A stretch of 17,641 nucleotides of DNA from JBNJEA01 sp051745395 (GCA_051745395.1 JBNJEA010000059.1:1-17641); one strand, 5' to 3'; shown: positions 6,506-14,377, counted from the first letter of the stretch. The notes: a model not told the origin generated them from the letters alone. Program-made: numbers and translations.

Positions 6506-8107
6506 ATGGAATCGATACTCTTATACGACACCACCCTCCGGGACGGCACCCAGGGCGAAAAAATCAGCTTTACCGCCGAGGACAAGCTGAAAGTGGCCAA
6601 AAAGCTCGACGAGCTGGGCATCCACTACATCGAAGGCGGCTGGCCGGGGGCCAGCATCAAGGATTGGGAGTTTTTCCAGATGGCCGCCCGGGAGCGCTTT
6701 GCCCATGCCAGGCTCACCGCTTTCGGTTCCACGCATAAGCACGGCATTAAAGCCGGCGAAGACCAACAGCTCAATGCCATTATCGAAAGCGGCGCGCCGG
6801 TGGGCACCATATTCGGCAAGACCTGGGATTTGCATGTTGAAAAGATCCTGGGCATCTCCCTGGCAGACAACCTGGATATGATCCGGCAATCCGTGGCCTA
6901 TCTCAAGGAAAACGGCATGGAAGTCCACTATGATGCCGAACATTTTTTCGACGGCTACAAGGAAAACGCCGACTACGCCTCGCAGACCATCTCAGCGGCA
7001 GTGGCCGGGGGGGCGGACATGGTCGTGCTTTGTGACACCAACGGCGGCACCCTGCCCCATGAAATCGAGGCCATCATCGGGCAAATCAAAGCCGTTATTG
7101 AATCAGCCGCTGAAAAACCCGTCCGCATCGGCATCCATACCCATAACGATTCCAACCTGGCCGTGGCCAACAGCATTACTGCGGTTCGCGCCGGCGCCAC
7201 CATAGTCCAGGGCACAATCAACGGCTACGGCGAACGATGCGGCAATGCGGATTTGACCTCGATTATTCCGATTTTGAAAATCAAAATGGGCTATCCCTGC
7301 ATTTCCGATGAAAACCTTGCCAATCTGCAGCGGGTGTCGTTGTTTATCAGTGAAACGGCCAACATGACCCCGCTGCACAGCCGGCCTTTCGTCGGAAAAA
7401 GCGCCTTTGCCCACAAAGGCGGCGTCCATGTCAATGCCATCATGAAAGAACCCCGGGCCTATGAGCACATGGATCCGGAATGGGTGGGCAACCGGCGCCG
7501 GGTCCTGATTTCCGACATGGCCGGCAAAAGCAACATCGAGTACAAAGCCAGAGAACTCGGCATAGATGTCGATACCACCGGCCTGGACAGCAGCCAGATC
7601 GTTTCCGAGATCAAGCGGATGGAACAGGAAGGCTACCAGTTCGACATTGCCGACGGCTCTTTTCAGATCGTGCTGGAAAAACTTTCCAACCAGTTCCGGC
7701 CGCATTTCGACCTGGAATCCTTCCGGGTCACCATTGAAAAAGAAAAAGACCAGCCGTGCTATTCCCATGCCATGATCAAAATCACCGTGGACGGCCGGGT
7801 CGAAGAAATCACGGCCGCAGAAGGCCACGGGCCGGTCAGCGCCCTCGACAACGCCCTGAGAAAGGCATTAAACAATGTCTATGCCAACGTGCTCGATCCG
7901 GTGCACCTGGTGGACTTCAAGGTCCGTGTACTGGAGGGCCGGGAAGGGACATCAGCCCGGGTGCGCGTGTTGATCGATTCGCGGGATGAAGAAAAAATCT
8001 GGAGCACCATGGGCGTTTCCGAAGACATTATCGAGGCCAGTTGGCAGGCCCTGGCCGACAGCTTCCAATACAAGCTGGCCAAGATCAAAAAAGCCAACGG
8101 AATGTAA
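6506..8107 (+). CDS. cimA: (R)-citramalate synthase CimA
   Basis: CimA condenses pyruvate with acetyl-CoA to citramalate, the first step of a threonine-independent path to 2-oxobutyrate and isoleucine. The 533 residues follow the plan of the Geobacter-type enzyme, a branch of the isopropylmalate/homocitrate synthase superfamily. The N-terminal TIM barrel has YDTTLRDGTQGEKISF (7-22), EGGWPGAS (43-50), CDTNGGTLP (176-184), the metal-binding HTHNDSN (211-217) and NGYGERCGNADL (239-250). The TQGE, GGWPG and ERCGNADL variants separate it from LeuA, which has EQSPG, AGFPA and ERAGNTS. A C-terminal LeuA-type dimer/allosteric domain (about 390-525) probably binds isoleucine. It starts 21 bp after ilvC behind GGGA at 6493-6496, with leuA 20 bp downstream. 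The likely next enzymes, LeuCD and LeuB, are not in the window. Confidence 0.93.
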   Translation: MESILLYDTTLRDGTQGEKISFTAEDKLKVAKKLDELGIHYIEGGWPGASIKDWEFFQMAARERFAHARLTAFGSTHKHGIKAGEDQQLNAIIESGAPVGTIFGKTWDLHVEKILGISLADNLDMIRQSVAYLKENGMEVHYDAEHFFDGYKENADYASQTISAAVAGGADMVVLCDTNGGTLPHEIEAIIGQIKAVIESAAEKPVRIGIHTHNDSNLAVANSITAVRAGATIVQGTINGYGERCGNADLTSIIPILKIKMGYPCISDENLANLQRVSLFISETANMTPLHSRPFVGKSAFAHKGGVHVNAIMKEPRAYEHMDPEWVGNRRRVLISDMAGKSNIEYKARELGIDVDTTGLDSSQIVSEIKRMEQEGYQFDIADGSFQIVLEKLSNQFRPHFDLESFRVTIEKEKDQPCYSHAMIKITVDGRVEEITAAEGHGPVSALDNALRKALNNVYANVLDPVHLVDFKVRVLEGREGTSARVRVLIDSRDEEKIWSTMGVSEDIIEASWQALADSFQYKLAKIKKANGM

Positions 8108-8127
8108 GAACCTGACGGAGCAAGATC

Positions 8128-9666
8128 ATGAAAGAAAAAGTCTATATTTTCGACACCACCCTTCGCGACGGGGAACAGTCCCCGGGCGCGAGCATGAACA
8201 CGGCCGAAAAGGTCCGGATTGCCACGCAGCTGGAAAAACTGGGGGTGGATGCCATTGAGGCCGGCTTTCCGGCCGCCTCCGAGGGCGATTTCGAAGGGGT
8301 CAGCGAAGTGGCCAGAAAAGTGGTCAATTCCGAAATCGTTGCGCTGTGCCGGGCCTCGGTCCATGATATCGACTGGGCCTGGAAGGCGGTCTCCCATGCG
8401 GCCCGGCCCCGCATTCACACCTTCCTGGCCACCTCGGATATTCACATGCAGTACAAGCTGCAAATGGACCGGGATGAGGTTTTAAAAAACGCGGTGGAAG
8501 CGGTCAAGTATGCCTGTTCCTACACGGATAACGTCGAATTTTCCGCAGAGGATGCCTCCCGCAGCGATCCGGACTTTCTCTGCCAGGTCGCCCAAGCCGT
8601 AATCGACGCCGGGGCGAAGTTTGTCAATCTCCCCGATACGGTCGGCTATGCCGTGCCCTATGAGTTCGGACGGTTGATTGAATACGTCATCGAACACACG
8701 CCCAATATGAACAAAGCGGTTTTGAGCGTGCACTGCCACAACGACCTGGGCCTGGCCACGGCCAACACGCTTTCGGCCATCCATGCCGGCGCCCGGCAGG
8801 CCGAAGTCACCATCAACGGCATCGGCGAGCGGGCCGGCAACACCTCGCTCGAAGAACTGGTGATGACCATCAACACCCGGCCCAACTTTTTGCCGGTCAC
8901 CACGGGTATTGAAACCAAGCGCATTTACAGCATCAGCCGATCGGTGAGCATGATCACCGGGATTATGGTCCAGCCCAACAAGGCCATTGTGGGCGCCAAT
9001 GCCTTTGCCCACGAGGCGGGCATCCATCAGCACGGGATGCTTAAAAATTCCATGACCTACGAAATCATGAAGCCCGAATCCATCGGGCTGACCAGCAGCA
9101 AAATGGTCATGGGCAAGCATTCCGGCAAGCACGCCCTGCACAAGCACTTAAAGAACATGGGCTATGACCTGTCCGAAGATGAACTGCAACTGGTCTTCAA
9201 AAAGTTCAAAGCGCTGTCGGACAAAAAGAAGGTGGTGCTCGACGAGGATATCGAGGCCCTGGTCAATGAAGGGGTACTGCGGACCGCAGAGATTTACTCC
9301 CTGCAATACCTGCATGTCATCGCCGGCACCACGGTGATGCCCACGGCAACGGTAAAACTGCTGATCAACGGCAATGAATCCGTCTGCACGGGCAGCGGAA
9401 ACGGCCCCATCGATGCGGCATTTGATGCCATTTCTCAATTGACGGGGACTCAATCCGAATTGCTTCGCTTTTCCGTCAGCGCGTTGACCGGCGGCACGGA
9501 CGCCCAGGGCGAAGTCACCGTGCGGCTCAAGGAAAACGGCCTGATCGCACTGGGCCGCGGGGCGGACCCCGACATTATCACGGCCAGCGCTTCGGCCTAT
9601 GTCAACGGATTAAACCGCCTGGAATACCTGAAACAAAACCCCGCCAGAACCTCCGAGGCGCTTTGA
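8128..9666 (+). CDS. leuA: 2-isopropylmalate synthase LeuA
   Basis: LeuA condenses 2-oxoisovalerate with acetyl-CoA, committing carbon to leucine. The 512 residues match the bacterial form. The catalytic barrel shows FDTTLRDGEQSPG (8-20), EAGFPAASEGDF (44-55), NLPDTVGYAVP (167-177), the metal-binding HCHNDLGLATAN (202-213) and NGIGERAGNTSLEE (230-243). GANAFAHEAGIHQHG marks the subdomain that follows the barrel. The C-terminal regulatory domain (about 390-500) contains the glycine-rich GNESVCTGSGNGPIDAAFDA stretch, where leucine feedback acts in homologues. GGAG at 8117-8120 sets the ATG. It is the last gene of the operon, and a perfect inverted repeat follows 32 bp after the stop. Adjacent cimA and leuA are ancient paralogues, but the motif differences make the two functional assignments clear. 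Confidence 0.96.
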   Translation: MKEKVYIFDTTLRDGEQSPGASMNTAEKVRIATQLEKLGVDAIEAGFPAASEGDFEGVSEVARKVVNSEIVALCRASVHDIDWAWKAVSHAARPRIHTFLATSDIHMQYKLQMDRDEVLKNAVEAVKYACSYTDNVEFSAEDASRSDPDFLCQVAQAVIDAGAKFVNLPDTVGYAVPYEFGRLIEYVIEHTPNMNKAVLSVHCHNDLGLATANTLSAIHAGARQAEVTINGIGERAGNTSLEELVMTINTRPNFLPVTTGIETKRIYSISRSVSMITGIMVQPNKAIVGANAFAHEAGIHQHGMLKNSMTYEIMKPESIGLTSSKMVMGKHSGKHALHKHLKNMGYDLSEDELQLVFKKFKALSDKKKVVLDEDIEALVNEGVLRTAEIYSLQYLHVIAGTTVMPTATVKLLINGNESVCTGSGNGPIDAAFDAISQLTGTQSELLRFSVSALTGGTDAQGEVTVRLKENGLIALGRGADPDIITASASAYVNGLNRLEYLKQNPARTSEAL

Positions 9667-9698
9667 AAAGACAAGGCACCAAATTAGCTCTAAATAGA

Positions 9699-9725
9699 CA
9701 GGGGCGGGTTTCAAACCCGCCCCTG
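9699..9725. repeat. Perfect GC-rich inverted repeat between leuA and the convergent gene
   Basis: CAGGGGCGGGTTT (9699-9711) and its exact reverse complement (9713-9725) flank a single C. A strong hairpin would form in RNA of either strand. No T run follows on either side, so intrinsic termination is unproven, although its place between convergent genes suits a bidirectional transcription block. I recall similar GGGGCGGGTTT palindromes as dispersed elements in related genomes, which needs a search. Confidence 0.75.
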
Positions 9726-9773
9726 CGCCACACCAAATACCGGCGAAAAAAATTTCCTACCTAAATTCAGGTC

Positions 9774-10994
9774 CTATTCGATCACCCGGAACTGCACCCT
9801 GCGGTTTTGATCGGGATTATCCGTTTCCAGGTTCTCTTCCCCGTAAATGTTGGTTTCAATGCGGTCGGCATCTATGCCGGCCTCGGTTAAATAGGACCTG
9901 ACGCTTTTTGCCCGTTCGCCGGCCAGCCACTTGTTATAGACCTTCGGCCCGCTGGGGCTGCAGTACGCCTCGAGGGCAACGGATGCATCGGGATTGTCTT
10001 TCATCCACGCGATTTTTTCATCCAGCTTTGTTTTGGCGTCTTTGCCCAGGGAATCGTCGTCAAAACCGAAATAGATATCGCTTCCTTCCACCGCCTGTTT
10101 ATCCGGCCGGTCGGCGGCTTTTTCTTTTTCTCCGGCTGCCTTTTCTGCAGTGGCTTTTTCTTCTGCAGCCTTTTCCGCAGCGGCTTTTTCCTCTGCCGCT
10201 TTTTCCTCTGCCGCTTTTTCTTCTGCTGCCTTTTCTGCAGCGGCTTTTTCCTCTGCCGCTTTTTCTTCTGCAGCCTTTTCCGCAGCGGCTTTTTCTTCTG
10301 CCGCTTTTTCTTCGGCTGCCTTTTCCGCAGCGGCTTTTTCTTCGGCTGCCTTTTCCTCTGCTGCCTTTTCTGCAGCGGCTTTTTCTGCAGCTGCCTCTTC
10401 TTCAGCCCGGAGTTCAGCGACATCCACCTGGACATCACCGGCCAGCATTGCCTTTTTCAGGCCCTTGTCCGCCGGTTTATCACACAGCCAGATGCCAAAC
10501 ATCGCCTCCTTAAAATCAAGGCCTTTTATAGTGGACCGCAGATCATCATATTTGTATACTTTTGTGCCAATCCCGGGTTTGTACTTGAAATCAAAAATAT
10601 CGCCCTCCTTGATGGGGTCGGAAAAACAGTCCAAGAACTTGTCGATCTGCGGCTGAATCGGTTCGATATTGCCGCCGGTGGCACTTTTGAATCCGTTATT
10701 GCAGGCCTTTTTCATGGTATCCTGATCGACGTCGTCGATTAAATGGAGCCGAATGGCCATGGGTTCATCCGCACTCATCACCACATCCTCGTCGGTTTCC
10801 GCATCCATCAGGTACAAGCCGCCGACATAGAATTTCATAAACATCACACTCCGAACACCGGCGCCATTTAACACAACGGTTTTACCGTCGATTTCCATTT
10901 TCTCCGGCAGCTCAACATCCTGAAGTTCCCTTGCCGAAGCAAGCGATGCCATCATAAAAAACACCAGCATGGCAATTAAAATTCTTTTGAACAT
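9774..10994 (-). CDS. Secreted chalcone isomerase-like / TolA-like repeat / OmpA-domain fusion protein
   Basis: This 406-residue protein has a signal peptide (MFKRILIAMLVFFMMASLASA, cleavage near 21-22), so it is exported. Residues about 23-187 resemble bacterial chalcone isomerase-like proteins (Chalcone_3 type): NGAGVRSVMFMKFYVGGLYL, KACNNGF, and the closing FGIWLCDKPADKGLKKAMLAG. Whether that domain has catalytic or only ligand-binding activity is unknown. Residues 201-290 are eighteen pentads of AAEEK/AAAEK type, expected to form a long helix as in TolA. Residues about 305-406 are an OmpA-like C-terminal domain: IYFGFDDDSL, YNKWLAGERAKSVRSYL, and PDQNRRVQF. The peptidoglycan-binding Asp of the usual HTD motif is Ser346, while the paired Arg (Arg361) is kept. 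AAAAAGGAG (11001-11009) sets the start. It is convergent with leuA and probably a single-gene unit. The role is unknown, and a periplasm-spanning envelope protein is the likeliest class. Confidence 0.8.
   Translation of the reverse strand: MFKRILIAMLVFFMMASLASARELQDVELPEKMEIDGKTVVLNGAGVRSVMFMKFYVGGLYLMDAETDEDVVMSADEPMAIRLHLIDDVDQDTMKKACNNGFKSATGGNIEPIQPQIDKFLDCFSDPIKEGDIFDFKYKPGIGTKVYKYDDLRSTIKGLDFKEAMFGIWLCDKPADKGLKKAMLAGDVQVDVAELRAEEEAAAEKAAAEKAAEEKAAEEKAAAEKAAEEKAAEEKAAAEKAAEEKAAEEKAAAEKAAEEKAAEEKAAEEKAAAEKAAEEKATAEKAAGEKEKAADRPDKQAVEGSDIYFGFDDDSLGKDAKTKLDEKIAWMKDNPDASVALEAYCSPSGPKVYNKWLAGERAKSVRSYLTEAGIDADRIETNIYGEENLETDNPDQNRRVQFRVIE
10125..10394 (-). repeat. 15-bp coding repeat (18 pentad units) inside the fusion gene
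   Basis: Eighteen consecutive 15-bp units encode AAAEK or AAEEK (the last two are ATAEK and AAGEK). Over most of the array they follow a higher 45-bp order of AAAEK AAEEK AAEEK. Near-identical codons make this a slippage-prone minisatellite, so length may vary between strains. The opposite strand is also open through it (Phe/Ser/Ala-rich), which is only a by-product of the repeat. Confidence 0.9.
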
Positions 10995-11032
10995 GATCGA
11001 CTCCTTTTTCTGTTTTTAGTTAAAATACCCGT

Positions 11033-11062
11033 TTCATAGAAAAAACTGCGTTTATAGTTCAA
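11033..11062 (-). promoter_or_regulatory. Candidate promoter of the fusion-protein gene
   Basis: On the minus strand TTGAAC (-35, at 11062-11057) and TATGAA (-10, at 11038-11033) are 18 bp apart. The expected start lies about 30 nt before the AAAAAGGAG ribosome binding site. The matches to consensus are reasonable but short, and no other evidence supports them. Confidence 0.4.
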
Positions 11063-11100
11063 ATACTTAGCATGATCGATGCAATTTTTACAGCTTTTTT

Positions 11101-12051
11101 TTAACGAAAACAAGATGTTTGCAGGGACCCGGTCAATTCTTTAATGTGGGACAAACCATTTTCAATCAAATATTTGTTCAATCCGTCAATGGTTTCTATC
11201 GCCGTACCCGGATTGATGTAATTGGCCGTGCCGATTTCAACGGCCGTGGCCCCGGCAATTATAAATTCCAGGGCATCCTCGGCGTTCATGATTCCGCCGA
11301 TACCGATCACGGGAATATCCACACGGCCGGCCACTTCCCAGACCATGCGAAGGGCCACAGGTTTGATGGCCGGCCCGGACAGGCCGCCGGTAATATTGCC
11401 CAAAGTTGGGCGGCGTGTTTTGATATCGACGGCCATGCCGGTGATCGTATTGATCAACGAAATCGCGTCGGCCCCGCCATCTGCCACGCTTTGTCCGATT
11501 GCGGCCACATCGGTGACATTGGGCGACAGCTTGGCAATCACGGTTTTTTTCGTCCGTTTTCTGACGGCCTCGATAACGTTTCGGGCCGCTGCGGGGTCAA
11601 TACCGAAGGCAACTCCGCCGGCCTTGACATTGGGACAGGAAATGTTGACCTCAATGCCGGCAATACCGTCCACGGCTTCGATCCGTTCGGCAAGGGCCGC
11701 ATACTCCTCGATGCTTTTGCCGTACACATTGACGATGACCTGCGTATCATAGCCAATCAGGGCCGGCAGCTTTTCGTGGACAAAGGCTTCGATTCCGATA
11801 TTTTCCAGGCCGATGGCGTTTAACATGCCGCAGGCGGTTTCCACGATTCGCGGCGGCGGGTTGCCGGGCGCCGGATGCAACGAAAGGCCCTTGACGATAA
11901 TGGCACCGAGGCGGTTGAGATCGAGCAAATCCCCGAACTCCACGCCGTAGCCGAACGTGCCGGAAGCGGTCATCACCGGGTTTTTGAGTTTCAATCCACC
12001 GATTTCCACACCAAGGGCGGCAGTAGAAGAAGACATCTGTTTTTTTTCCAT
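11101..12051 (-). CDS. pyrD: Dihydroorotate dehydrogenase, type 1B catalytic subunit PyrD
   Basis: PyrD oxidises dihydroorotate to orotate in pyrimidine synthesis. The 316 residues form an FMN-binding TIM barrel. Visible motifs are KNPVMTASGTFGYG (23-36), the FMN-contacting Lys54 (IVKG), NISCPNVK (136-143), where Cys139 is the catalytic base that marks class 1 enzymes, SLINTITGMAVD (198-209), and the phosphate-binding IGGIMNAEDALE and EIGTANYINP. Length and sequence match the NAD-linked 1B type, which works with an Fe-S/FAD subunit PyrK. No pyrK is in the window, so the partner must lie elsewhere. No clear Shine-Dalgarno precedes ATG 12051; the ATG at codon 6 is an alternative. It is read in the same direction as the fusion gene but 106 bp away, with a candidate promoter between them. 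No intrinsic terminator is seen after its stop. Confidence 0.95.
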   Translation of the reverse strand: MEKKQMSSSTAALGVEIGGLKLKNPVMTASGTFGYGVEFGDLLDLNRLGAIIVKGLSLHPAPGNPPPRIVETACGMLNAIGLENIGIEAFVHEKLPALIGYDTQVIVNVYGKSIEEYAALAERIEAVDGIAGIEVNISCPNVKAGGVAFGIDPAAARNVIEAVRKRTKKTVIAKLSPNVTDVAAIGQSVADGGADAISLINTITGMAVDIKTRRPTLGNITGGLSGPAIKPVALRMVWEVAGRVDIPVIGIGGIMNAEDALEFIIAGATAVEIGTANYINPGTAIETIDGLNKYLIENGLSHIKELTGSLQTSCFR

Positions 12052-12384
12052 GGTGGCGGTTATATAGACCTGCTTTGAACGATAGATAAAGATTTGATAG
12101 ATATTTAATCACAACATGGCGCCGGTTTCAACCGTAAATACCTTGATCCGGTTATCCGAATTTGGGTCAGCAACAGCCAATTTTCGCGCCAGGACGCAAA
12201 GGCGCAAAATTTTCAGGCCCTTTTTGACGCTCTTGGCGGCTTTGCACGAAAACAGAAAAAAATAGCCCGACGACCCGTCTCCTGCTGGAGCAAACCGGAT
12301 ACCCGGATTTTCGCGGCGTTATTTTTAAAAAACGTCTTGACGACCAACTGACAATCAGCGTATTTGACCTAAATTGAGCCGGGA
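12052..12384. other. Divergent intergenic region between pyrD and the glycosyltransferase gene
   Basis: No gene is supported here; an 82-codon minus-strand ORF has no recognisable features. The region contains a 72-bp imperfect palindrome (12181-12252). On the plus strand it has a possible promoter, TTGACG at 12337-12342 with a weak TATTTG 18 bp later, just before the glycosyltransferase start. The AT-rich stretch 12060-12115 should hold the pyrD promoter, but no convincing pair stands out. Confidence 0.5.
12181..12252. repeat. 72-bp imperfect palindromic intergenic element
   Basis: The element starts TTTTCG and ends with its reverse complement CGAAAA. Inside, the left half reads GCGCCAGGACGCAAAGGCGC and the right half, read in reverse complement, contains TGCAAAGCCGCCAAGAGCGTC. 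The halves are related but not exact. The GACGCAAAGGCGCAAA style is one I recall as a widespread intergenic repeat in several bacterial phyla. That is recollection, and dispersal in this genome cannot be seen from a single copy. Confidence 0.6.
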
Positions 12385-13686
12385 ATGACTCCCCGGATTG
12401 CATTGAACGAAACACCTAAAAATGGTCCCTTGATGATTTTGCAGCCGCAGCGCAGGCTCCGCATCTGTTTGTTGAGCTACCGCAGCAACCCCCACTGCGG
12501 GGGCCAGGGGGGCTATGTGCGGAATTTATCGCACGGGTTGGCCGAGCTCGGCCACCAGGTGGATGTCATTTCCGGTCAGCAGTACCCGGTTTTAAAAAAC
12601 GGGGCCCGCTTGATCCGGATGCCGAGCCTGGATCTTTACAACCCGGAAGACCTGTTCCGGGTGCCAAAGCCCCGGGAACTGGCCGACGCCGTCAATCTCA
12701 TCGAATGGCTCGGCACTTCCACGATGGGATTTCCCGAACCCTACACCTTCGGTTTGCGGGCTTGGCGCTATTTAAAGCCCCGGCTGGGAAAATACGACAT
12801 CATCCACGACAACCAGAGCCTGTCCTACGGCATCTGGACCCTGAAAAACAAAATGCCCACCGTGGCCACCATTCATCACCCCATTACCGTGGACCGCGAC
12901 ATCGCCGTCAAAGCCGAACCGTACTTGTGGCGCAAACTAAAACAGTTGCGGTGGTATTCGTTTCTCAAGATGCAAAAACGGGTCGCCCGCACCCTGCCCC
13001 ATGTCATCACGGTCTCGGACGCGGCCCGGAAAGACATCTGCCGGGAATTTCAAATCAACGGCAGCCGGTTTTCCATCGTGCCCAACGGCATTAACACGGA
13101 GTTGTTTTATCCGGTGCCGGAAATCCCGCGGGAAAGCAACCGGATTATCGTCACCAACAGTGCGGATACGCCATTAAAGGGTCTGCATTATCTGCTTTAT
13201 GCCATTGAGCGCATGGCAAAAAGTCGCGACATCCGGCTGGTGGTCGTAGGCAGCCCAAAGAAAAACGGCATGGTGGAAAAACTGGTTCGGCGACTGGGCA
13301 TCGGCCACCGGATCACATTTACCGGGCGCATCGAATACGACGAATTTGTGCGGCAATACGCCCGGGCCACCGTGGCCGTGGTCCCTTCGGTATACGAGGG
13401 CTTCGGCTTGCCGGCCGGCGAGGCCATGGCCTGCGCCGTGCCGGTGATCAGTACCACCGGCGGCGCTTTGCCCGAAGTCGTCGGCGATGCGGGGCTGCTG
13501 GTGCCGCCGGCCGATGCCGATGCCTTGGAAAAGGCGATTGTAAAGGTCATCGACAACTCCGAACTGGCGTACCAACTCGGCCAGGCCGGCTACCGGCGGG
13601 TACAGAAGCATTTGACATGGACGGCCGCCGCGGAAAAAACCGTGGCCGCCTATCAACAGGTAATGCATGCTTACAATCGATTATAA
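12385..13686 (+). CDS. GT4-family glycosyltransferase
   Basis: This is a retaining GT-B glycosyltransferase (family GT4, cytoplasmic or membrane-associated) using a nucleotide-sugar donor; donor and acceptor are unknown. The N-terminal fold starts RICLLSYRSNPHCGGQGGYVRNL (as RICLLSYRSNP, then HCGGQGGYVRNL), with the glycine loop at 38-43. IVPNGINTELFYP (231-243) and PLKGLHYLLYAI precede the donor domain, and the EX7E motif is Glu338 and Glu346 (YEGFGLPAGEAMA), followed by PVISTTGGALPEVVG. Residues are numbered from ATG 12385. The conserved fold only begins near residue 25, and ATG 12433 (codon 17) is an equally possible start; neither has a strong ribosome binding site. Its last 20 bases overlap the start of the methyltransferase gene in another frame, so the two are probably translationally coupled and act on one product. 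Confidence 0.88.
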   Translation: MTPRIALNETPKNGPLMILQPQRRLRICLLSYRSNPHCGGQGGYVRNLSHGLAELGHQVDVISGQQYPVLKNGARLIRMPSLDLYNPEDLFRVPKPRELADAVNLIEWLGTSTMGFPEPYTFGLRAWRYLKPRLGKYDIIHDNQSLSYGIWTLKNKMPTVATIHHPITVDRDIAVKAEPYLWRKLKQLRWYSFLKMQKRVARTLPHVITVSDAARKDICREFQINGSRFSIVPNGINTELFYPVPEIPRESNRIIVTNSADTPLKGLHYLLYAIERMAKSRDIRLVVVGSPKKNGMVEKLVRRLGIGHRITFTGRIEYDEFVRQYARATVAVVPSVYEGFGLPAGEAMACAVPVISTTGGALPEVVGDAGLLVPPADADALEKAIVKVIDNSELAYQLGQAGYRRVQKHLTWTAAAEKTVAAYQQVMHAYNRL

Positions 13687-14374
13687 ACGCCTCAATATTC
13701 AACCCGGCGACCGGGTCCTCGACATCGGGTGCGGGCCGGGACGGCATGTGTGCGGCGCCTGTGCGGCATATGACGCCACAGTGATCGGGGCGGACCTGAA
13801 ACTGGCCGATCTCCGGGAGGCAAGGACCCATCTCTGGCTCCACGAACAATACGGCGGAAGACTCCGGGGAAAATGGGCCCTGTGTTCGGCCGACATCACC
13901 GCCCTGCCCTTTTCCGACGCCCATTTCGACCACGTGATCTGCGCCGAGGTCATGGAGCACATCGCCGCAGAGCGGCCCGCAACCCGGGAGCTCGTCCGGG
14001 TCTTAAAGCCCGGCGGAAACCTGGCGGTCAGCGTGCCGCGCTACATGCCGGAAAAAATCTGCTGGTGGCTTTCCCGTCAATACGCCAACACCGAAGGCGG
14101 CCATGTCCGCATTTACAAAAAAAGCCGGATTATCGGCCTGTTTGAAAACCTGGGCCTCACCAAACAGGGCGACCATTATGCCCACAGCCTGCATGCGCCG
14201 TACTGGTGGCTCAAGTGCCTGTTCGGACCGGACAACGACACGGCCGCACCGGTTTGCGCCTACCACCGGTTTTTAACCTGGGATATCATGAAAAAACCGG
14301 TATTGACCCGCTTCATGGATCGGCTTTTCAATCCGGTTATCGGAAAGAGCTTGGTGCTGTATTTCCGAAAATAA
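13667..14374 (+). CDS. Class I SAM-dependent methyltransferase (Methyltransf_11 type)
   Basis: The 235-residue protein has the Rossmann-type SAM site RVLDIGCGPGRHV (16-28), an acidic strand end at GADLKLADL (41-49), SADITALPFSDAHFDHV (74-90), CAEVMEHI (92-99) and VLKPGGNLAVSVP (112-124). The C-terminal part contains WWLSRQYANTEGGHVRIY and an HAPYWWLKCLFG segment, an aromatic patch that may touch a lipid or membrane acceptor. The methyl acceptor is unknown. ATG 13667 lies within the end of the glycosyltransferase gene (20-bp overlap), so termination and restart are likely to couple them. The start has no separate clear ribosome binding site. From memory, homologues starting MLTVDF next to a similar glycosyltransferase occur in Actinobacteria. 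Confidence 0.88.
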   Translation: MLTIDYKRLNIQPGDRVLDIGCGPGRHVCGACAAYDATVIGADLKLADLREARTHLWLHEQYGGRLRGKWALCSADITALPFSDAHFDHVICAEVMEHIAAERPATRELVRVLKPGGNLAVSVPRYMPEKICWWLSRQYANTEGGHVRIYKKSRIIGLFENLGLTKQGDHYAHSLHAPYWWLKCLFGPDNDTAAPVCAYHRFLTWDIMKKPVLTRFMDRLFNPVIGKSLVLYFRK

Positions 14375-14377
14375 ACC

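Noticed and set aside
10150..10656. 168-codon plus-strand ORF rich in Phe, Ser and Ala opposite the fusion gene
   Set aside because: It is the reverse complement of the 15-bp coding repeat, which keeps several frames open. The minus-strand gene has a signal peptide, recognisable domains and a ribosome binding site.
12167..12415. 82-codon minus-strand ORF in the pyrD-glycosyltransferase gap
   Set aside because: It crosses the 72-bp palindrome and the start of the glycosyltransferase gene, has no ribosome binding site that I could see, and shows no recognisable motif.
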